In this document: positions 1 through 8,794 of the stretch, piece by piece
Layout of the letters: every line of letters starts with the position of its first letter
Numbering within the stretch: position 1 is the stretch's first letter
Assembly: GCF_012035195.1 (NCBI RefSeq)
Contig: NZ_JAAVJH010000009.1
Span: 61,343-125,342 of the forward strand
Reading direction: 5' to 3'
DNA: 64,000 bases
From: Sphingomonas corticis
Lineage (GTDB): Bacteria; Pseudomonadota; Alphaproteobacteria; Sphingomonadales; Sphingomonadaceae
Program-made: the position numbers and the translations under genes
Notes under the pieces: generated by a model
Told to the model about the DNA's origin: nothing
The model's database searches: none
What the model saw: only the letters and a program-made list of their open reading frames with translations

Positions 1-779
1 CCGGCGTCGGCAAGGTCCACGTCGCCGACGACGCGGCCTACGCCCACGCGCTGGCGGAGAATGTCGCGCCGCTGGTGGTCGAGCTGATGGGCCACCACGA
101 CGCCTTCGTCGCGCCCTCGACCACCAACGGCAAGGCCATCGCGCCGCGTGTCGCCGCGCTGCTGGACGTCATGCAGATCAGCGACGTGCTCTCCGTGGAG
201 TCGGAGGACACGTTCACCCGCCCGATCTATGCCGGCAACGCCATCGCCACGGTGCAGACCTCGGACGCGAAGAAGGTCATCACCGTGCGCGGTACCGCCT
301 TCGAGAAGGCCGCGGCCGAGGGCGGCAGCGGCACCGTCGAGGCGGTCGCCTCCACCGGCGACAAGGGCCTCGCCACCTTCGAGGGGCAGGAGATCGCCGC
401 GTTGACCCGGCCGGAGCTGACCAGCGCGAAGATCATCGTCTCGGGCGGCCGCGCGCTCGGATCGGGCGAGAAGTTCGCCGAACTGATCGAACCGCTCGCC
501 GACAAGCTGGGCGCGGGCGTCGGCGCCAGCCGCGCCGCGGTGGACGCGGGCTACGTGCCCAACGACTATCAGGTCGGACAGACCGGCAAGATCGTCGCAC
601 CGGAAGTCTACGTCGCAGTCGGCATCTCCGGCGCGATCCAGCACCTCGCCGGCATGAAGGATTCCAAGACCATCATCGCCATCAACAAGGACGAGGACGC
701 GCCGATCTTCCAGGTTGCCGACATCGGCCTGGTGGGCGACCTGTTCAAGATCGTGCCGGAGCTGACGGAGAAGCTCTAG
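1..779 (+). CDS. etfA: Electron transfer flavoprotein alpha subunit, 3' part
   Basis: The open frame enters from the left edge (first full codon at base 3) and stops at 777-779, so the N-terminus is missing. EtfA binds FAD and, with EtfB, passes electrons from acyl-CoA and other dehydrogenases to ETF-ubiquinone oxidoreductase. The visible C-terminal half carries the FAD-binding signature of the family: [44 protein letters not shown] and the [23 protein letters not shown] region near the end. etfB is normally just upstream and would lie outside the window. A strong hairpin follows 17 bases after the stop. Family assignment is firm; only the start is unseen. Confidence 0.95.
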   Translation, partial: GVGKVHVADDAAYAHALAENVAPLVVELMGHHDAFVAPSTTNGKAIAPRVAALLDVMQISDVLSVESEDTFTRPIYAGNAIATVQTSDAKKVITVRGTAFEKAAAEGGSGTVEAVASTGDKGLATFEGQEIAALTRPELTSAKIIVSGGRALGSGEKFAELIEPLADKLGAGVGASRAAVDAGYVPNDYQVGQTGKIVAPEVYVAVGISGAIQHLAGMKDSKTIIAINKDEDAPIFQVADIGLVGDLFKIVPELTEKL

Positions 780-795
780 GCGCACCTGCGCGCCG

Positions 796-821
796 GTGCG
801 AGCGCCGGCAGGCGCTCGCAC
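796..821 (+). terminator. Hairpin after etfA, probable terminator
   Basis: A perfect 11-base inverted repeat (GTGCGAGCGCC and its complement) closes a 4-base GGCA loop 17 bases after the etfA stop. Only a weak T-containing stretch follows, so intrinsic termination is inferred from position and stem strength, not from a classical U-tract. Confidence 0.6.
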
Positions 822-863
822 GGATTCGTTCGGCGGCGGGTCGGCTTGTCCGAACCCGTCCGA

Positions 864-888
864 CGACGCGGGACTTGCTCCCGCGTCG
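864..888. repeat. Second hairpin in the etfA-cyclophilin gap
   Basis: A perfect 10-base inverted repeat (CGACGCGGGA, 5-base loop, then its complement) lies in the 238-base gap between etfA and the cyclophilin gene. With no T-run beside it, it may be a backup terminator or a small palindromic repeat. I see no gene in the rest of this gap. Confidence 0.45.
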
Positions 889-1017
889 GCCGCTCGGCAA
901 CGACGAAACCCGGCCATGGCGGTCTCGATCGCCGGCTCGTGCACCCGCGGCCAGTCGGCTTGCAGCGCGCGGACAGCCGGCCTTGTCCACGCCGTCACCC
1001 GCCGCTAGCCCGCGACG

Positions 1018-1662
1018 ATGCGCCTTCTCCTCCCGCTTCTCGCCCTCCTCGCCCCCGCCGTCGCCCAGGCGCAGCGCGCCGACCGGGCCACGCCCGGCTG
1101 GGTCCGCGTGCGGCTGGAGACCGCCGATGGCCCGATCGTGCTGGCGCTCAACCAGCGCCGCGCGCCGATCACCACCGCCAATTTCCTGCGCTACGTCGAT
1201 GACGGCCGCTTCGACGGCGTCAGCTTCTATCGCACCGCCCGCAACAAGCGGTCGCCGCAGTTCGGCTTCATCCAGTCGGGCATCCGCACCGACGCGCGCC
1301 GCTTCCTCGACATGATCCCGCACGAATCGACGCGGCAGACGGGCATGAAGCACCTCGACATGACCATCTCCATGGCACGCAAGGGGCCGCCCGGGTCCGC
1401 CAACGGCAATTGGTTCATCACCGTCGGCCCGATCGCGGCGATGGACTGGACGCCGCAGAACCCCGGCTATGCCGCGTTCGGCCGTGTCGTCGGCGGGCAG
1501 GCGACGGTGAAGCGCATCCTCGCCGAGCCGACGGGCCAGCAGATGAACGGCACGCTGATGCTGCGCCCCGTCCGCGTGAACCGCGCGGTGCGGCTGGACG
1601 GCGTCGCGAAGCCCACCGGCCGCCCGCGCCCCTGGCTGATCGAGCGGCGCAAGGACGGCTGA
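1018..1662 (+). CDS. Periplasmic cyclophilin-type peptidyl-prolyl isomerase
   Basis: 214 aa. An N-terminal signal peptide ([18 protein letters not shown], cleavage after AQA) directs it to the periplasm, where cyclophilins isomerise proline peptide bonds during folding. The cyclophilin core spans about residues 30-190: SFYRTAR carries the catalytic-type arginine, QFGFIQSG matches the conserved Q-G strand, and [11 protein letters not shown] and AFGRVVGG match the substrate groove. The FHR of typical enzymes is FYR here, a variant common in alphaproteobacterial homologues. The gene stands alone between etfA and a tiny ORF. The ATG at 1018 is chosen because it begins the signal peptide. Confidence 0.87.
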   Translation: MRLLLPLLALLAPAVAQAQRADRATPGWVRVRLETADGPIVLALNQRRAPITTANFLRYVDDGRFDGVSFYRTARNKRSPQFGFIQSGIRTDARRFLDMIPHESTRQTGMKHLDMTISMARKGPPGSANGNWFITVGPIAAMDWTPQNPGYAAFGRVVGGQATVKRILAEPTGQQMNGTLMLRPVRVNRAVRLDGVAKPTGRPRPWLIERRKDG

Positions 1663-1709
1663 ACTCTCGCCGTCACGCATCGTTCTGTTTCTTCCAAGGA
1701 GAACGAGCG

Positions 1710-1880
1710 ATGCCCGATCAACCCAACAAGCCTGGCGGCGACTTCCGCGACGACGGCAAGGTGCGCGACGCCGGCGACGAGCAGGCGGTGAAGAACCAGG
1801 GTGGCACCACGCCCGACGCCTATCCGGACAAGTCGTCCGGCAAGAACGCCGGCGGCGACCTCTACGACAAGGATTCGTGA
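1710..1880 (+). CDS. Small hydrophilic protein, function unknown
   Basis: 56 aa starting MPDQPNKPGG and ending DLYDKDS. AAGGAG is well placed 8 bases before the ATG, which supports real translation and decides the start. The protein is rich in Asp, Lys, Gly and Asn, has no membrane segment or cysteine, and looks intrinsically disordered. I do not recognise a named family. Short, very soluble proteins of this composition are often stress-related in bacteria, but that is only an analogy. It lies 47 bases after the cyclophilin gene and could share its transcript. Confidence 0.6.
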   Translation: MPDQPNKPGGDFRDDGKVRDAGDEQAVKNQGGTTPDAYPDKSSGKNAGGDLYDKDS

Positions 1881-1976
1881 CCGCCCGCTCCCCGGTCAGG
1901 GCCGGGGAGCGACGTCCATATCCGCCGCGACTGGCCTCCCGCGCGCTTCGCGCTTGCCCCGGCGCCCGGTTCGCGC

Positions 1977-3218
1977 ATGATCCGCGCCATGCTCGCGCTC
2001 CTCCTCGCCGCCGCGCAGGCGGCCGCTTCCGCCCCCGCTCCAGCCCCGCCCCGCATCGAGCGGCTGCTGGAGCGCACGCCGATCATCGACGGTCACAACG
2101 ATCTCGCGTGGGAATTGCGCGAGCGCTACGGCTCTCTCACCGATGCGGTCGCGGGCGACACGTCGAAGGCGGCGTGGCCGCTGCAAACCGATCTCGCGCG
2201 GTTGAAGCGGGGGCATGTCGGCGGGCAGTTCTGGTCGGTGTGGATCCCCGCGACCGCGCAGGGGCCGCGCGCGGTGGAGATGACGGTCGAGCAGATCGAC
2301 CTCGTTCGCCGCATGGCCGCGGCTCACCCCGCCGCGCTGCGCCTGGCGACGACGGCGGCGGAGGTGCGCGCGGCGATGAAGGCGGGCCGCGTCGCCTCGC
2401 TGATCGGCGTGGAGGGCGGTCACCAGATCGACGCGAACCTGGCCGTCCTGCGCCAGTTCAAGGCGCTGGGGGTCGCGTACATGACGCTCACCCACTCGCA
2501 GTCGCTGGAGTGGGCGGACAGTTCCACCGGCACCGTGCGCGCCGGCGGCCTGTCGCCGTTCGGCCGGCAGGTGGTGGCGGAGATGAACCGGCTGGGCATG
2601 ATCGTCGACGTCAGCCACGTCGCCGACACGACGATGGCGCAGGCGCTGGACGTGTCGAAGGCGCCCGTCATGGCCAGCCACTCCGGCGCGCGCGCGGTAT
2701 CGGACGTGCCGCGCAACATTCCCGACGACCTGCTGCGCCGCATCGGTGCCGGCGGCGGCGTGGTGATGGTGAACTTCTACCCCGCCTTCGTCTCGCCGCG
2801 CTGGCGCGCCTGGGATCGTGAGCGGAGCGCCTATGCCCGCTCGGTCGGCGTGCCGGACGACGTCTACGACGACCGCGCGCCGGCGAAGCTGCTGGAATGG
2901 CAGCGCACCCATGCCGAGCCGGCGGTGACGGTGTCCGACGTCGCCGACCATGTCGACCATGTCGCGCAGGTCGCGGGCAAGGCGGCGGTGGGGCTGGGCG
3001 GCGACTTCGACGGGATCAGCGGGACCGGGCCGATCGGGCTGAAGGGCGTGGAGGGCTATCCCGCGCTGTTCGCCGAACTCGCGCGTCGCGGCTGGAGCGA
3101 CGCGGACCTCGTCGCGCTGGCGCAGGGCAACGTGCTGCGCGTGATGGAGCGGGTGGAGGCGGTCGCGCGCGAGATGGCCGCGGTTCCCCCCGCGGTGGTG
3201 CCGACGACGCTGCGCTGA
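1977..3218 (+). CDS. Membrane dipeptidase, peptidase family M19
   Basis: 413 aa, the usual length for exported M19 (renal dipeptidase-like) zinc enzymes that cleave dipeptides. A signal peptide covers about residues 1-24 (MIRAMLALLLAAAQAAASAPA). Metal-site motifs of the family are visible: IIDGHNDLAWELRE (HxD, first zinc ligands), LIGVEGGHQI (bridging glutamate), DVSHVADTTM and ASHSGARAVSDVPRN (two histidine ligands), and GLGGDFDGI near residue 340. It is the last rightward gene before the convergent S41 protease gene, with 37 bases between their stops. The substrate cannot be told from sequence; peptidoglycan-derived or nutritional dipeptides are both possible. Confidence 0.92.
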   Translation: MIRAMLALLLAAAQAAASAPAPAPPRIERLLERTPIIDGHNDLAWELRERYGSLTDAVAGDTSKAAWPLQTDLARLKRGHVGGQFWSVWIPATAQGPRAVEMTVEQIDLVRRMAAAHPAALRLATTAAEVRAAMKAGRVASLIGVEGGHQIDANLAVLRQFKALGVAYMTLTHSQSLEWADSSTGTVRAGGLSPFGRQVVAEMNRLGMIVDVSHVADTTMAQALDVSKAPVMASHSGARAVSDVPRNIPDDLLRRIGAGGGVVMVNFYPAFVSPRWRAWDRERSAYARSVGVPDDVYDDRAPAKLLEWQRTHAEPAVTVSDVADHVDHVAQVAGKAAVGLGGDFDGISGTGPIGLKGVEGYPALFAELARRGWSDADLVALAQGNVLRVMERVEAVAREMAAVPPAVVPTTLR

Positions 3219-3255
3219 CGGTGCGGCGCCCGGCCGCGGCCTCGCGGTCGGCGGC

Positions 3256-4716
3256 TCAGAACAGGCCGGGCGTCTCCCGCTGCGCCACCGTGGGCGCGCG
3301 CGGCGTCAGCGGCTCGCGCTCGCGGCCGAACGCCGTCCGCGCCGATGCCGCGCTGGCGCCGATTGGCGTACAGCCGCGCCCGGCGAGAAAGCTCAGCGCC
3401 GCCGCCACCGACGCCTCGGAGGCGTCGCCCAACGGGCGGGAGAGGTCGTCGCCCGCCTGGCACGTCGCCTCCATGCGGCTCGCCAGCCCGTTGTAATAGT
3501 CGCCGGTGCCCGCCGCGTTGGTCAGCGCGAAGGCGATCACGCGCAGCCGGTCGTCGCTGCACGACGGATTGTCGAGCGCGATCTGCCCCACCGGCTTGCC
3601 GAAGGTATTGGACCCCACCAGCGCGGCATTGGCGTGCAGGTACGGGACGAAGGCGTTGATGACATACTCGCTGGCCGATGCGGTGGCACCGGTGCCAATA
3701 AAGGCAATCTTCATCGCCGGGATCGCCTCCGTCTCGCGCTGGAAGTAGCGGAAGCGGTCGTTCGACGCCTTCGACGCGCGATATTTCGTGGTCGCCTGCA
3801 GATCGCTGGCCTGGCGGTTGCCGCCGAGCAGGTCGGCGAACACCTCCGCGGTGGAGAGCAGCCCGCCGCCGTTGTAGCGCAGGTCGACGATCACGTCCGT
3901 CACGCCCGCCGCGCGGAACGTGGCGAACGCCTGGCGCAGCTGCGCGTCGGCGGTGGAGATGAAGGTGCGCAGGTTGACGTAGCCGACGTTGCGCCCGCCG
4001 TCGGCGATGATGCGGCTGCCGTAGCGGGGGGAGACGGGTTGCAGCGCATAGTCCGCCTTCCTGACCGTCACGTCGCGCGTCCCCGCCGCGTCGGCGATCC
4101 GCAGCACGCGCGTGGTGCCCGCGGTGGTGGGGCCCAGCGCGTCCGCCACCGCGCCCTCGCCTCCACTCGCCAGCAGGTCGGACACGGAGCGCAGGTCGGC
4201 GGCGGAGGTGCCGATCGCCAGCAGCTGCGTGCCCCGGTCCAGCCCGGCGGCATAGCCGGGCGCGTTCTCGAACGCCTCCATCACCACCACGCGCTGCCCC
4301 GGCACGTCGTAGCTGAGGCGGATGCCGAAGCCCGCGGAGGAGCCCGCGTCGTAATAGGCGTCCTCCTCCGCGACGGAGGTGACGTAGGTGAAGTAGCGGT
4401 CCTTGTTCTGCGCGCGCGCCGTGGCGGTCAGCTGGTCGACATAGTCCTGCAATGCGTCGAGATCGCGCTGTCCCGCCGCCGCGACCGGCGCGGCGAAGGC
4501 GGCGGGCAGCGTTTCCGGAAACAGGTACCACTCGCTCATCCGGTCGTAGACCCAGCGCCCGCGCGCGGCGAGCGTGCAGCCGGCCGCGCCCGCGGTGGGG
4601 GAGGGCGACGGCGCGGACGCCACCGGCGTTCCGCCGCTCCCGCCGCCGTCACCCCCGCCGCATCCCGCCAGCACCGCCGCCAGCGCCAGCATTCCCGCCG
4701 TCCGATTCGTCCTCAT
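3256..4716 (-). CDS. S41 family C-terminal processing protease, lipoprotein
   Basis: 486 aa. The open frame extends further upstream, but the start is placed at the ATG giving MRTNRTAGMLALAAVLAGCGG, a lipoprotein signal with lipobox LAGC, so the enzyme is probably membrane-anchored and faces the periplasm. A Gly-rich linker, an N-terminal helical region, a PDZ-like segment (about 150-230) and the S41 domain follow. The Ser/Lys dyad is visible as ATASASEYVINAFVPY and GKPVGQIALDNP; DVIVDLRYNGGGLL is the conserved strand before the active site. Family members degrade or process C-terminal ends. The gene diverges from the small lipoprotein gene at 4844. Confidence 0.9.
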   Translation of the reverse strand: MRTNRTAGMLALAAVLAGCGGGDGGGSGGTPVASAPSPSPTAGAAGCTLAARGRWVYDRMSEWYLFPETLPAAFAAPVAAAGQRDLDALQDYVDQLTATARAQNKDRYFTYVTSVAEEDAYYDAGSSAGFGIRLSYDVPGQRVVVMEAFENAPGYAAGLDRGTQLLAIGTSAADLRSVSDLLASGGEGAVADALGPTTAGTTRVLRIADAAGTRDVTVRKADYALQPVSPRYGSRIIADGGRNVGYVNLRTFISTADAQLRQAFATFRAAGVTDVIVDLRYNGGGLLSTAEVFADLLGGNRQASDLQATTKYRASKASNDRFRYFQRETEAIPAMKIAFIGTGATASASEYVINAFVPYLHANAALVGSNTFGKPVGQIALDNPSCSDDRLRVIAFALTNAAGTGDYYNGLASRMEATCQAGDDLSRPLGDASEASVAAALSFLAGRGCTPIGASAASARTAFGREREPLTPRAPTVAQRETPGLF

Positions 4717-4843
4717 GTCGCGCCCGCTCACGTCCTGGTATCGGCGTGGACCCTGCTCGCGACCGCGAGCCGTGCCGCAACAGGCTCGCAACCGCGCGGC
4801 GTCCGCGCCGTTGTCGATCTTAGCCGATCCACCGGGAGGTTCC

Positions 4844-5209
4844 ATGCCGCGCCTATTTCTCTGTCCCGCCCTCGCCCTGTCGCTGCCGCTGTCGCTGATG
4901 GCCTGCGGCGAGGTGCGCCAGGGGAACGAGACCACCGCCGTTACCGTGCCCGACAACGGCTATAGCGCGCGCATGGCGGCGCTGAACGAGGGCGAGCGCA
5001 ACGCGGTGCTGTTCCGCGCCATCCGCGACGCCGGCCGCGATTGCCAGGGCGTGGCGCGCTCGCAGACGGTGGATCCGGTACAGGGCAAGCCGGCGTGGCT
5101 GGCCAGCTGCGAGGACGACGGCCAGTGGCTGGTCGTGATGGGCAACGACGGAATCGCCACCGTCACCAACGCGCGCGAACTGGCGGGGGCGCGCCGGACC
5201 GGCGGCTGA
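4844..5209 (+). CDS. Small putative lipoprotein, function unknown
   Basis: 121 aa. The ATG at 4844 is preceded by GGGAGG and begins MPRLFLCPALALSLPLSLMACG, which reads as a lipoprotein signal ending in LMAC. The mature part (about 100 aa) has two further cysteines (RDCQG and ASCED) that could form a disulphide, and a predicted small beta-rich core (GQWLVVMGNDGIATV). I do not recognise a named domain. It is followed after 3 bases by the PAP2 phosphatase gene, so the two are probably cotranscribed from the 127-base divergent region shared with the S41 protease. Confidence 0.7.
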   Translation: MPRLFLCPALALSLPLSLMACGEVRQGNETTAVTVPDNGYSARMAALNEGERNAVLFRAIRDAGRDCQGVARSQTVDPVQGKPAWLASCEDDGQWLVVMGNDGIATVTNARELAGARRTGG

Positions 5210-5212
5210 GGC

Positions 5213-5887
5213 ATGGCGTCGACGCTGTCCACGGCCGAGCCGCCCGCGCCCGCCACGCGCCGCCCGCCGCGCCTGCTGCTCGCCGCGGCCGCGGGCAGCG
5301 GGCTGATCGCGCTGCTGCTGTTCGCCTCCATGCTGACCGACGCGGCGCCGTTCGGCTGGGACCGTACGATCCTGCTCGCCGTGCGCGGTGCGGGCGGGGC
5401 GGCGTGGGTGCGCGCGGCGATGATCGATCTGACCGCGCTCGGCGACGGGCTGGTGCTGACGCTGGTGGTGCTGGTGGCCGCCGGCTGGCTGCTGGTGGCG
5501 CGCCGCCCGCTGACCGCGGGGCTGGTGGTGGCGGCCACGGCGAGTGGCGGGTGGCTGGCGGCGCAGGCCAAGCTGTTCGTTGCGCGGCCCCGGCCCGACC
5601 TCGTCGACCATCTCGTCCCCGTCAGCGGGCTCAGCTTCCCCAGCGGCCACGCGACCAACAGCGCGATCGTCTACCTGACGCTGGCCAGCCTGGTGACGCA
5701 GGTCGAGCGCGGGCGGGCGGAGCGGCGCTACATCCTGCTGGTGGCGCTGGTGCTGGTCGGCGCGATCGGCGTCAGTCGCGTGTACCTGGGCGTCCACTGG
5801 CCATCCGACGTGCTGTCGGGCTGGTGCGTGGGCACGCTCTACGCGCTGCTGTGGTGGTGGATCGGCGCGCGGCTGCGGCGGCGTTAA
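5213..5887 (+). CDS. PAP2 family membrane phosphatase
   Basis: 224 aa with about six membrane segments. The three phosphatase motifs of the PAP2 superfamily are all present: KLFVARPRP (motif 1), FPSGHATNS (motif 2) and SRVYLGVHWPSD (motif 3, with the catalytic His and Asp). Such enzymes remove phosphate from lipids such as undecaprenyl diphosphate or phosphatidic acid at the outer face of the inner membrane; which lipid is used here cannot be judged. It starts 3 bases after the small lipoprotein gene. Its 3' end overlaps the convergent CitE-like gene by 4 bases. Confidence 0.9.
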   Translation: MASTLSTAEPPAPATRRPPRLLLAAAAGSGLIALLLFASMLTDAAPFGWDRTILLAVRGAGGAAWVRAAMIDLTALGDGLVLTLVVLVAAGWLLVARRPLTAGLVVAATASGGWLAAQAKLFVARPRPDLVDHLVPVSGLSFPSGHATNSAIVYLTLASLVTQVERGRAERRYILLVALVLVGAIGVSRVYLGVHWPSDVLSGWCVGTLYALLWWWIGARLRRR

Positions 5888-6717
5888 TCGACCTGCTCCA
5901 GCAGCCGCTCCGCCGCCTTCAGGTGCGGCGCGTCCACCATCCGCCCGTCGAGCTGGAGCGCGCCCGCGCCGGGGTTCGCGGCGAACAGCGCCACCACCGC
6001 CCGGGCGTGCGCGACCTCCGCCTCGCCGGGCGTGAAGGCCGCGTTGATGATCGCGACCTGCGCGGGGTGGATCGCCATCATCCCGGTGAAGCCGTCGCGC
6101 CGCCCGCGCGCGGCATAGGCGGCGAGGCCGTCGGTGTCGCGGAAGTCGGGATAGACGGTCTCGATCGCCGGCACGCCCGCGGCGTGGGCGCCGAACAGCG
6201 TCAGCGCGCGCACCACCTTGTAGGGGTCGGTGTAGCCGCCGTCCGCCTCGCGCGCGCTGCTGGCGCCGATCGCGGCGGGCAGGTCCTCCGCCCCCCAGGT
6301 CAGTCCGGCGAGGCCATGGCCGTCATAGTCGCCGAGCGTGAACACCGCGCGCGGGGTCTCGCTGGCGACAGGCAGGATGCGGTAGCCGCCGGGCAGCAGC
6401 GCGCGCAGCCGCGCGACGGAGGCGCGCCCTTCCGCCTTGGGCAGCACCAGCCCGTCGAACCCCGCCCCGCGCAGGGCGGCAACATCGTCCGCCACCAGCG
6501 TTCCGTCGAGCGGGTTGACGCGCACGAACAGCGCCGGTCCGCCATCGCGCGGCGCGTCGAGGAAGGCGCGCACCGCGTCGCGGGCCTCCCCCTTGCGCGA
6601 CGGGGCGACCGCATCCTCCAGGTCGAGGATCAGCGCGTCCGCGCCGAGACTCAGCGCCTTCTCCATCCGCTCGGGCCGGTCGCCCGGCACGAACAGGAGC
6701 GAGCGCAGCCGCCTCAC
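5884..6717 (-). CDS. HpcH/HpaI aldolase / CitE-like lyase
   Basis: 277 aa from a GTG start whose GTGA overlaps the galE stop; an upstream in-frame GTG at 6747 lies inside galE and is less likely. The N-terminus (RSLLFVPGDRPERMEKA) and ADALILDLEDAV are hallmark strands of the CitE/malyl-CoA lyase TIM barrel, with the Mg-binding Glu in LDLEDAV. MAIHPAQVAIINAAFTP near residue 210 is the conserved C-terminal motif. Known members cleave citryl-CoA, malyl-CoA or methylmalyl-CoA. Without the other citrate lyase subunits nearby it is a stand-alone CitE-like enzyme with unknown acyl-CoA substrate. Confidence 0.85.
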   Translation of the reverse strand: MRRLRSLLFVPGDRPERMEKALSLGADALILDLEDAVAPSRKGEARDAVRAFLDAPRDGGPALFVRVNPLDGTLVADDVAALRGAGFDGLVLPKAEGRASVARLRALLPGGYRILPVASETPRAVFTLGDYDGHGLAGLTWGAEDLPAAIGASSAREADGGYTDPYKVVRALTLFGAHAAGVPAIETVYPDFRDTDGLAAYAARGRRDGFTGMMAIHPAQVAIINAAFTPGEAEVAHARAVVALFAANPGAGALQLDGRMVDAPHLKAAERLLEQVD

Positions 6718-7712
6718 CGCCCGCTTTCCGCCAGGTGCCGCTCCCACGCCAGCGCGTCGCGCACGATGCCGTCCAGGTCCGCGCGCTTCGGCGCCCAGTC
6801 GAAGGTCGAGAGGATCGCCGCATTGTCCGCCACCAGCTCGGCCGGGTCGCCGGCGCGGCGCCCCTCCATGCGGCGGTCGAGCGTGCGGTTGGTCACGCGG
6901 TCCACGGCGTCCAGCACCTCCAGCACGGAGAAGCCGCGGCCGTAGCCGCAGTTCAGCGTCACGCTCTCGCGCGGGTGCGCCACCAGCCAGTCGAGCGCCG
7001 CGACGTGCGCCTCGGCCAGGTCCGCGACGTGGATATAGTCGCGCACCCCGGTGCCGTCGCGCGTGTCGAAATCGGTGCCGTAGACGCCGACATGCGCGCG
7101 CTTGCCGATCGCGGCCTCCACCGCGATCTTGATGAGGTGGGTCGCGCCCAACGTCGATTGCCCGCTTCGCCCCTGCGGATCGGCGCCGGCCACGTTGAAG
7201 TAGCGCAGGCAGGCGTAGTTCAGCGGATGCGCGGCGGCGACGTCCTTCAGCATCGCCTCGCTCATCAGCTTCGACATGCCATAGGGATTGATCGGCTGCG
7301 TCGGATCGCCCTCCGCGATCGGCACCCTGGCCGGCGTGCCGTAGGTGGCGGCGGTGGAGGAGAAGATGAAGTGCGGCACGCCCGCGGCCACCGCGCTCTC
7401 GATCAGCGCACGCGTCGCGGCGGTGTTGTTGCGATAGTATTTCAGCGGGTCGCTGACCGATTCGGGGACCACCACCGATCCCGCAAAGTGCATGATCGCG
7501 GCGACACGGTGTTCAGCGACCACCTCGCCGATCCGCGGGTCCTCCACCGCCATCTCGACCAGCGTCGCGCGGGGGTCGACCGCCCAGGCGAAGCCGGTGA
7601 CCAGATTGTCGACGACGACCACCTCGTATCCTGCGTCCAGCAGCGCCAGCACCGCGTGGCTGCCGATATAGCCCGCGCCGCCCGTCACCAGCACCTTTCC
7701 GTCCAACGCCAT
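6714..7712 (-). CDS. galE: UDP-glucose 4-epimerase
   Basis: 332 aa, full length for GalE, which interconverts UDP-glucose and UDP-galactose using bound NAD. The Rossmann motif GGAGYIGSH lies at about residues 11-19, the catalytic Tyr-Lys pair in [11 protein letters not shown], and the Ser/Thr partner in [24 protein letters not shown] and [13 protein letters not shown] are typical of GalE rather than other sugar epimerases. The product feeds exopolysaccharide or lipopolysaccharide synthesis. It diverges from msrA across 62 bases and is coupled to the CitE-like gene by a 4-base GTGA overlap, though no functional link is evident. Confidence 0.95.
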   Translation of the reverse strand: MALDGKVLVTGGAGYIGSHAVLALLDAGYEVVVVDNLVTGFAWAVDPRATLVEMAVEDPRIGEVVAEHRVAAIMHFAGSVVVPESVSDPLKYYRNNTAATRALIESAVAAGVPHFIFSSTAATYGTPARVPIAEGDPTQPINPYGMSKLMSEAMLKDVAAAHPLNYACLRYFNVAGADPQGRSGQSTLGATHLIKIAVEAAIGKRAHVGVYGTDFDTRDGTGVRDYIHVADLAEAHVAALDWLVAHPRESVTLNCGYGRGFSVLEVLDAVDRVTNRTLDRRMEGRRAGDPAELVADNAAILSTFDWAPKRADLDGIVRDALAWERHLAESGR

Positions 7713-7774
7713 ACGCCGTCCTCCTTTGCGGGCGCGGTAGCCGGTTCCTACATAAGGCGAAAGGAGATAGGTTG

Positions 7775-8317
7775 ATGACCGACTATGCGACGCTGGCAGG
7801 CGGCTGCTTCTGGTGCACGGAGGCGGTGTTCAAGGACGTGATCGGCGTCGAGAGCGTGGAGAGCGGCTACATCGGCGGGCACGTCGCCAACCCGACGTAC
7901 AGGCAGGTGTGCGGCGGCGATACCGGTCACGCGGAGGCGATCCGCATCGGCTTCGATCCCGCGCAGGTCAGCTATGCCGACCTCCTGGACATCTTCTTCG
8001 CCACGCACGATCCCACGCAGCTGAACCGGCAGGGCAACGACGTCGGCACGCAGTACCGCTCGGCCATCTTCCCCGCGTCCACCATGCAGGAGGAGCAGGC
8101 GAACCAGGCGATCGCGCGCGCGCAGGCGGAGCAGTCGAAGCCGATCGTCACGACGATCGAATATGCGGACGACTGGTATCCGGCGGAGGATTACCACCAG
8201 GAATATTGGGAAGGCGAGGGACAGCGGAACCCCTATTGCCTGGCCGTCATCCCGCCCAAATTGCAGAAGCTGCGCAAGAGCTTCGCCGCGCGCACGAAAT
8301 CCGCCGCCGTGGCGTAA
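7775..8317 (+). CDS. msrA: Peptide-methionine (S)-S-oxide reductase
   Basis: 180 aa. The ATG at 7775 is preferred over an adjacent TTG because AAGGAG sits 8 bases before it. MsrA reduces methionine-S-sulfoxide in proteins after oxidative damage. The active-site motif [11 protein letters not shown] is near the N-terminus; [19 protein letters not shown] and [10 protein letters not shown] are conserved substrate-pocket segments. A cysteine in NPYCLAV near the C-terminus may act as the resolving residue. It is convergent with fliS, 78 bases away, with no clear terminator that I can see between them. Confidence 0.96.
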   Translation: MTDYATLAGGCFWCTEAVFKDVIGVESVESGYIGGHVANPTYRQVCGGDTGHAEAIRIGFDPAQVSYADLLDIFFATHDPTQLNRQGNDVGTQYRSAIFPASTMQEEQANQAIARAQAEQSKPIVTTIEYADDWYPAEDYHQEYWEGEGQRNPYCLAVIPPKLQKLRKSFAARTKSAAVA

Positions 8318-8395
8318 CGGCGCCGGCGCAGTCGGAGCGCCGCCTTCCCCCTCCGGCGCCAGGGCGACCGGACACGAGGAAGAGCGGCCCTCCCG

Positions 8396-8794
8396 TCACG
8401 CCGCCCGCGCCTGCTTCCACGCCTGCGCGATCTCGTCCAGCTCGGCGGCCACGCGGCGGAAGGGCGCCCCGTCGGTGCCGATGGCGGCTTCCACCACCTG
8501 GCGGCGGCAGCCGGCGTAGAAGCGTTGCAGCGCGGCGCTGACGTCGCCGCCCTTGTCGTGGTCGAGGTTCGCTTCCAGCGCGAACAGGATCGCGGTGGCG
8601 CGGGTCACGCGCTCGCTGCGCGTCTGGTACTGGCGGTGCTCCGCTGCCCAGGCGGCGACGCGCAGCGCCTGTCCCAGCTCCTCGTAGAGCACCTGCACCA
8701 GCGCGGGTCCGTCCGCCGCGGCGGTGCGACCGGCCAGGTCGATCTCGCGATAGGTGCGCGCGGGGTCGCGCAACAGGGCGGAAGCGTAGGCCAT
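8396..8794 (-). CDS. fliS: Flagellin export chaperone FliS
   Basis: 132 aa. The ATG at 8794 shares its A with the fliD stop (TGATG), which decides the start; a GTG at 8812 lies inside fliD. FliS binds the disordered C-terminus of flagellin in the cytoplasm and delivers it to the export gate. The protein is all-helical in appearance, with the short N-terminal YASALLRDPARTYREIDL segment and VLYEELGQALRVA matching helix 2 of the family. Position directly after fliD, the usual FliS place, supports the call. It is the last gene of the long leftward operon. Confidence 0.87.
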   Translation of the reverse strand: MAYASALLRDPARTYREIDLAGRTAAADGPALVQVLYEELGQALRVAAWAAEHRQYQTRSERVTRATAILFALEANLDHDKGGDVSAALQRFYAGCRRQVVEAAIGTDGAPFRRVAAELDEIAQAWKQARAA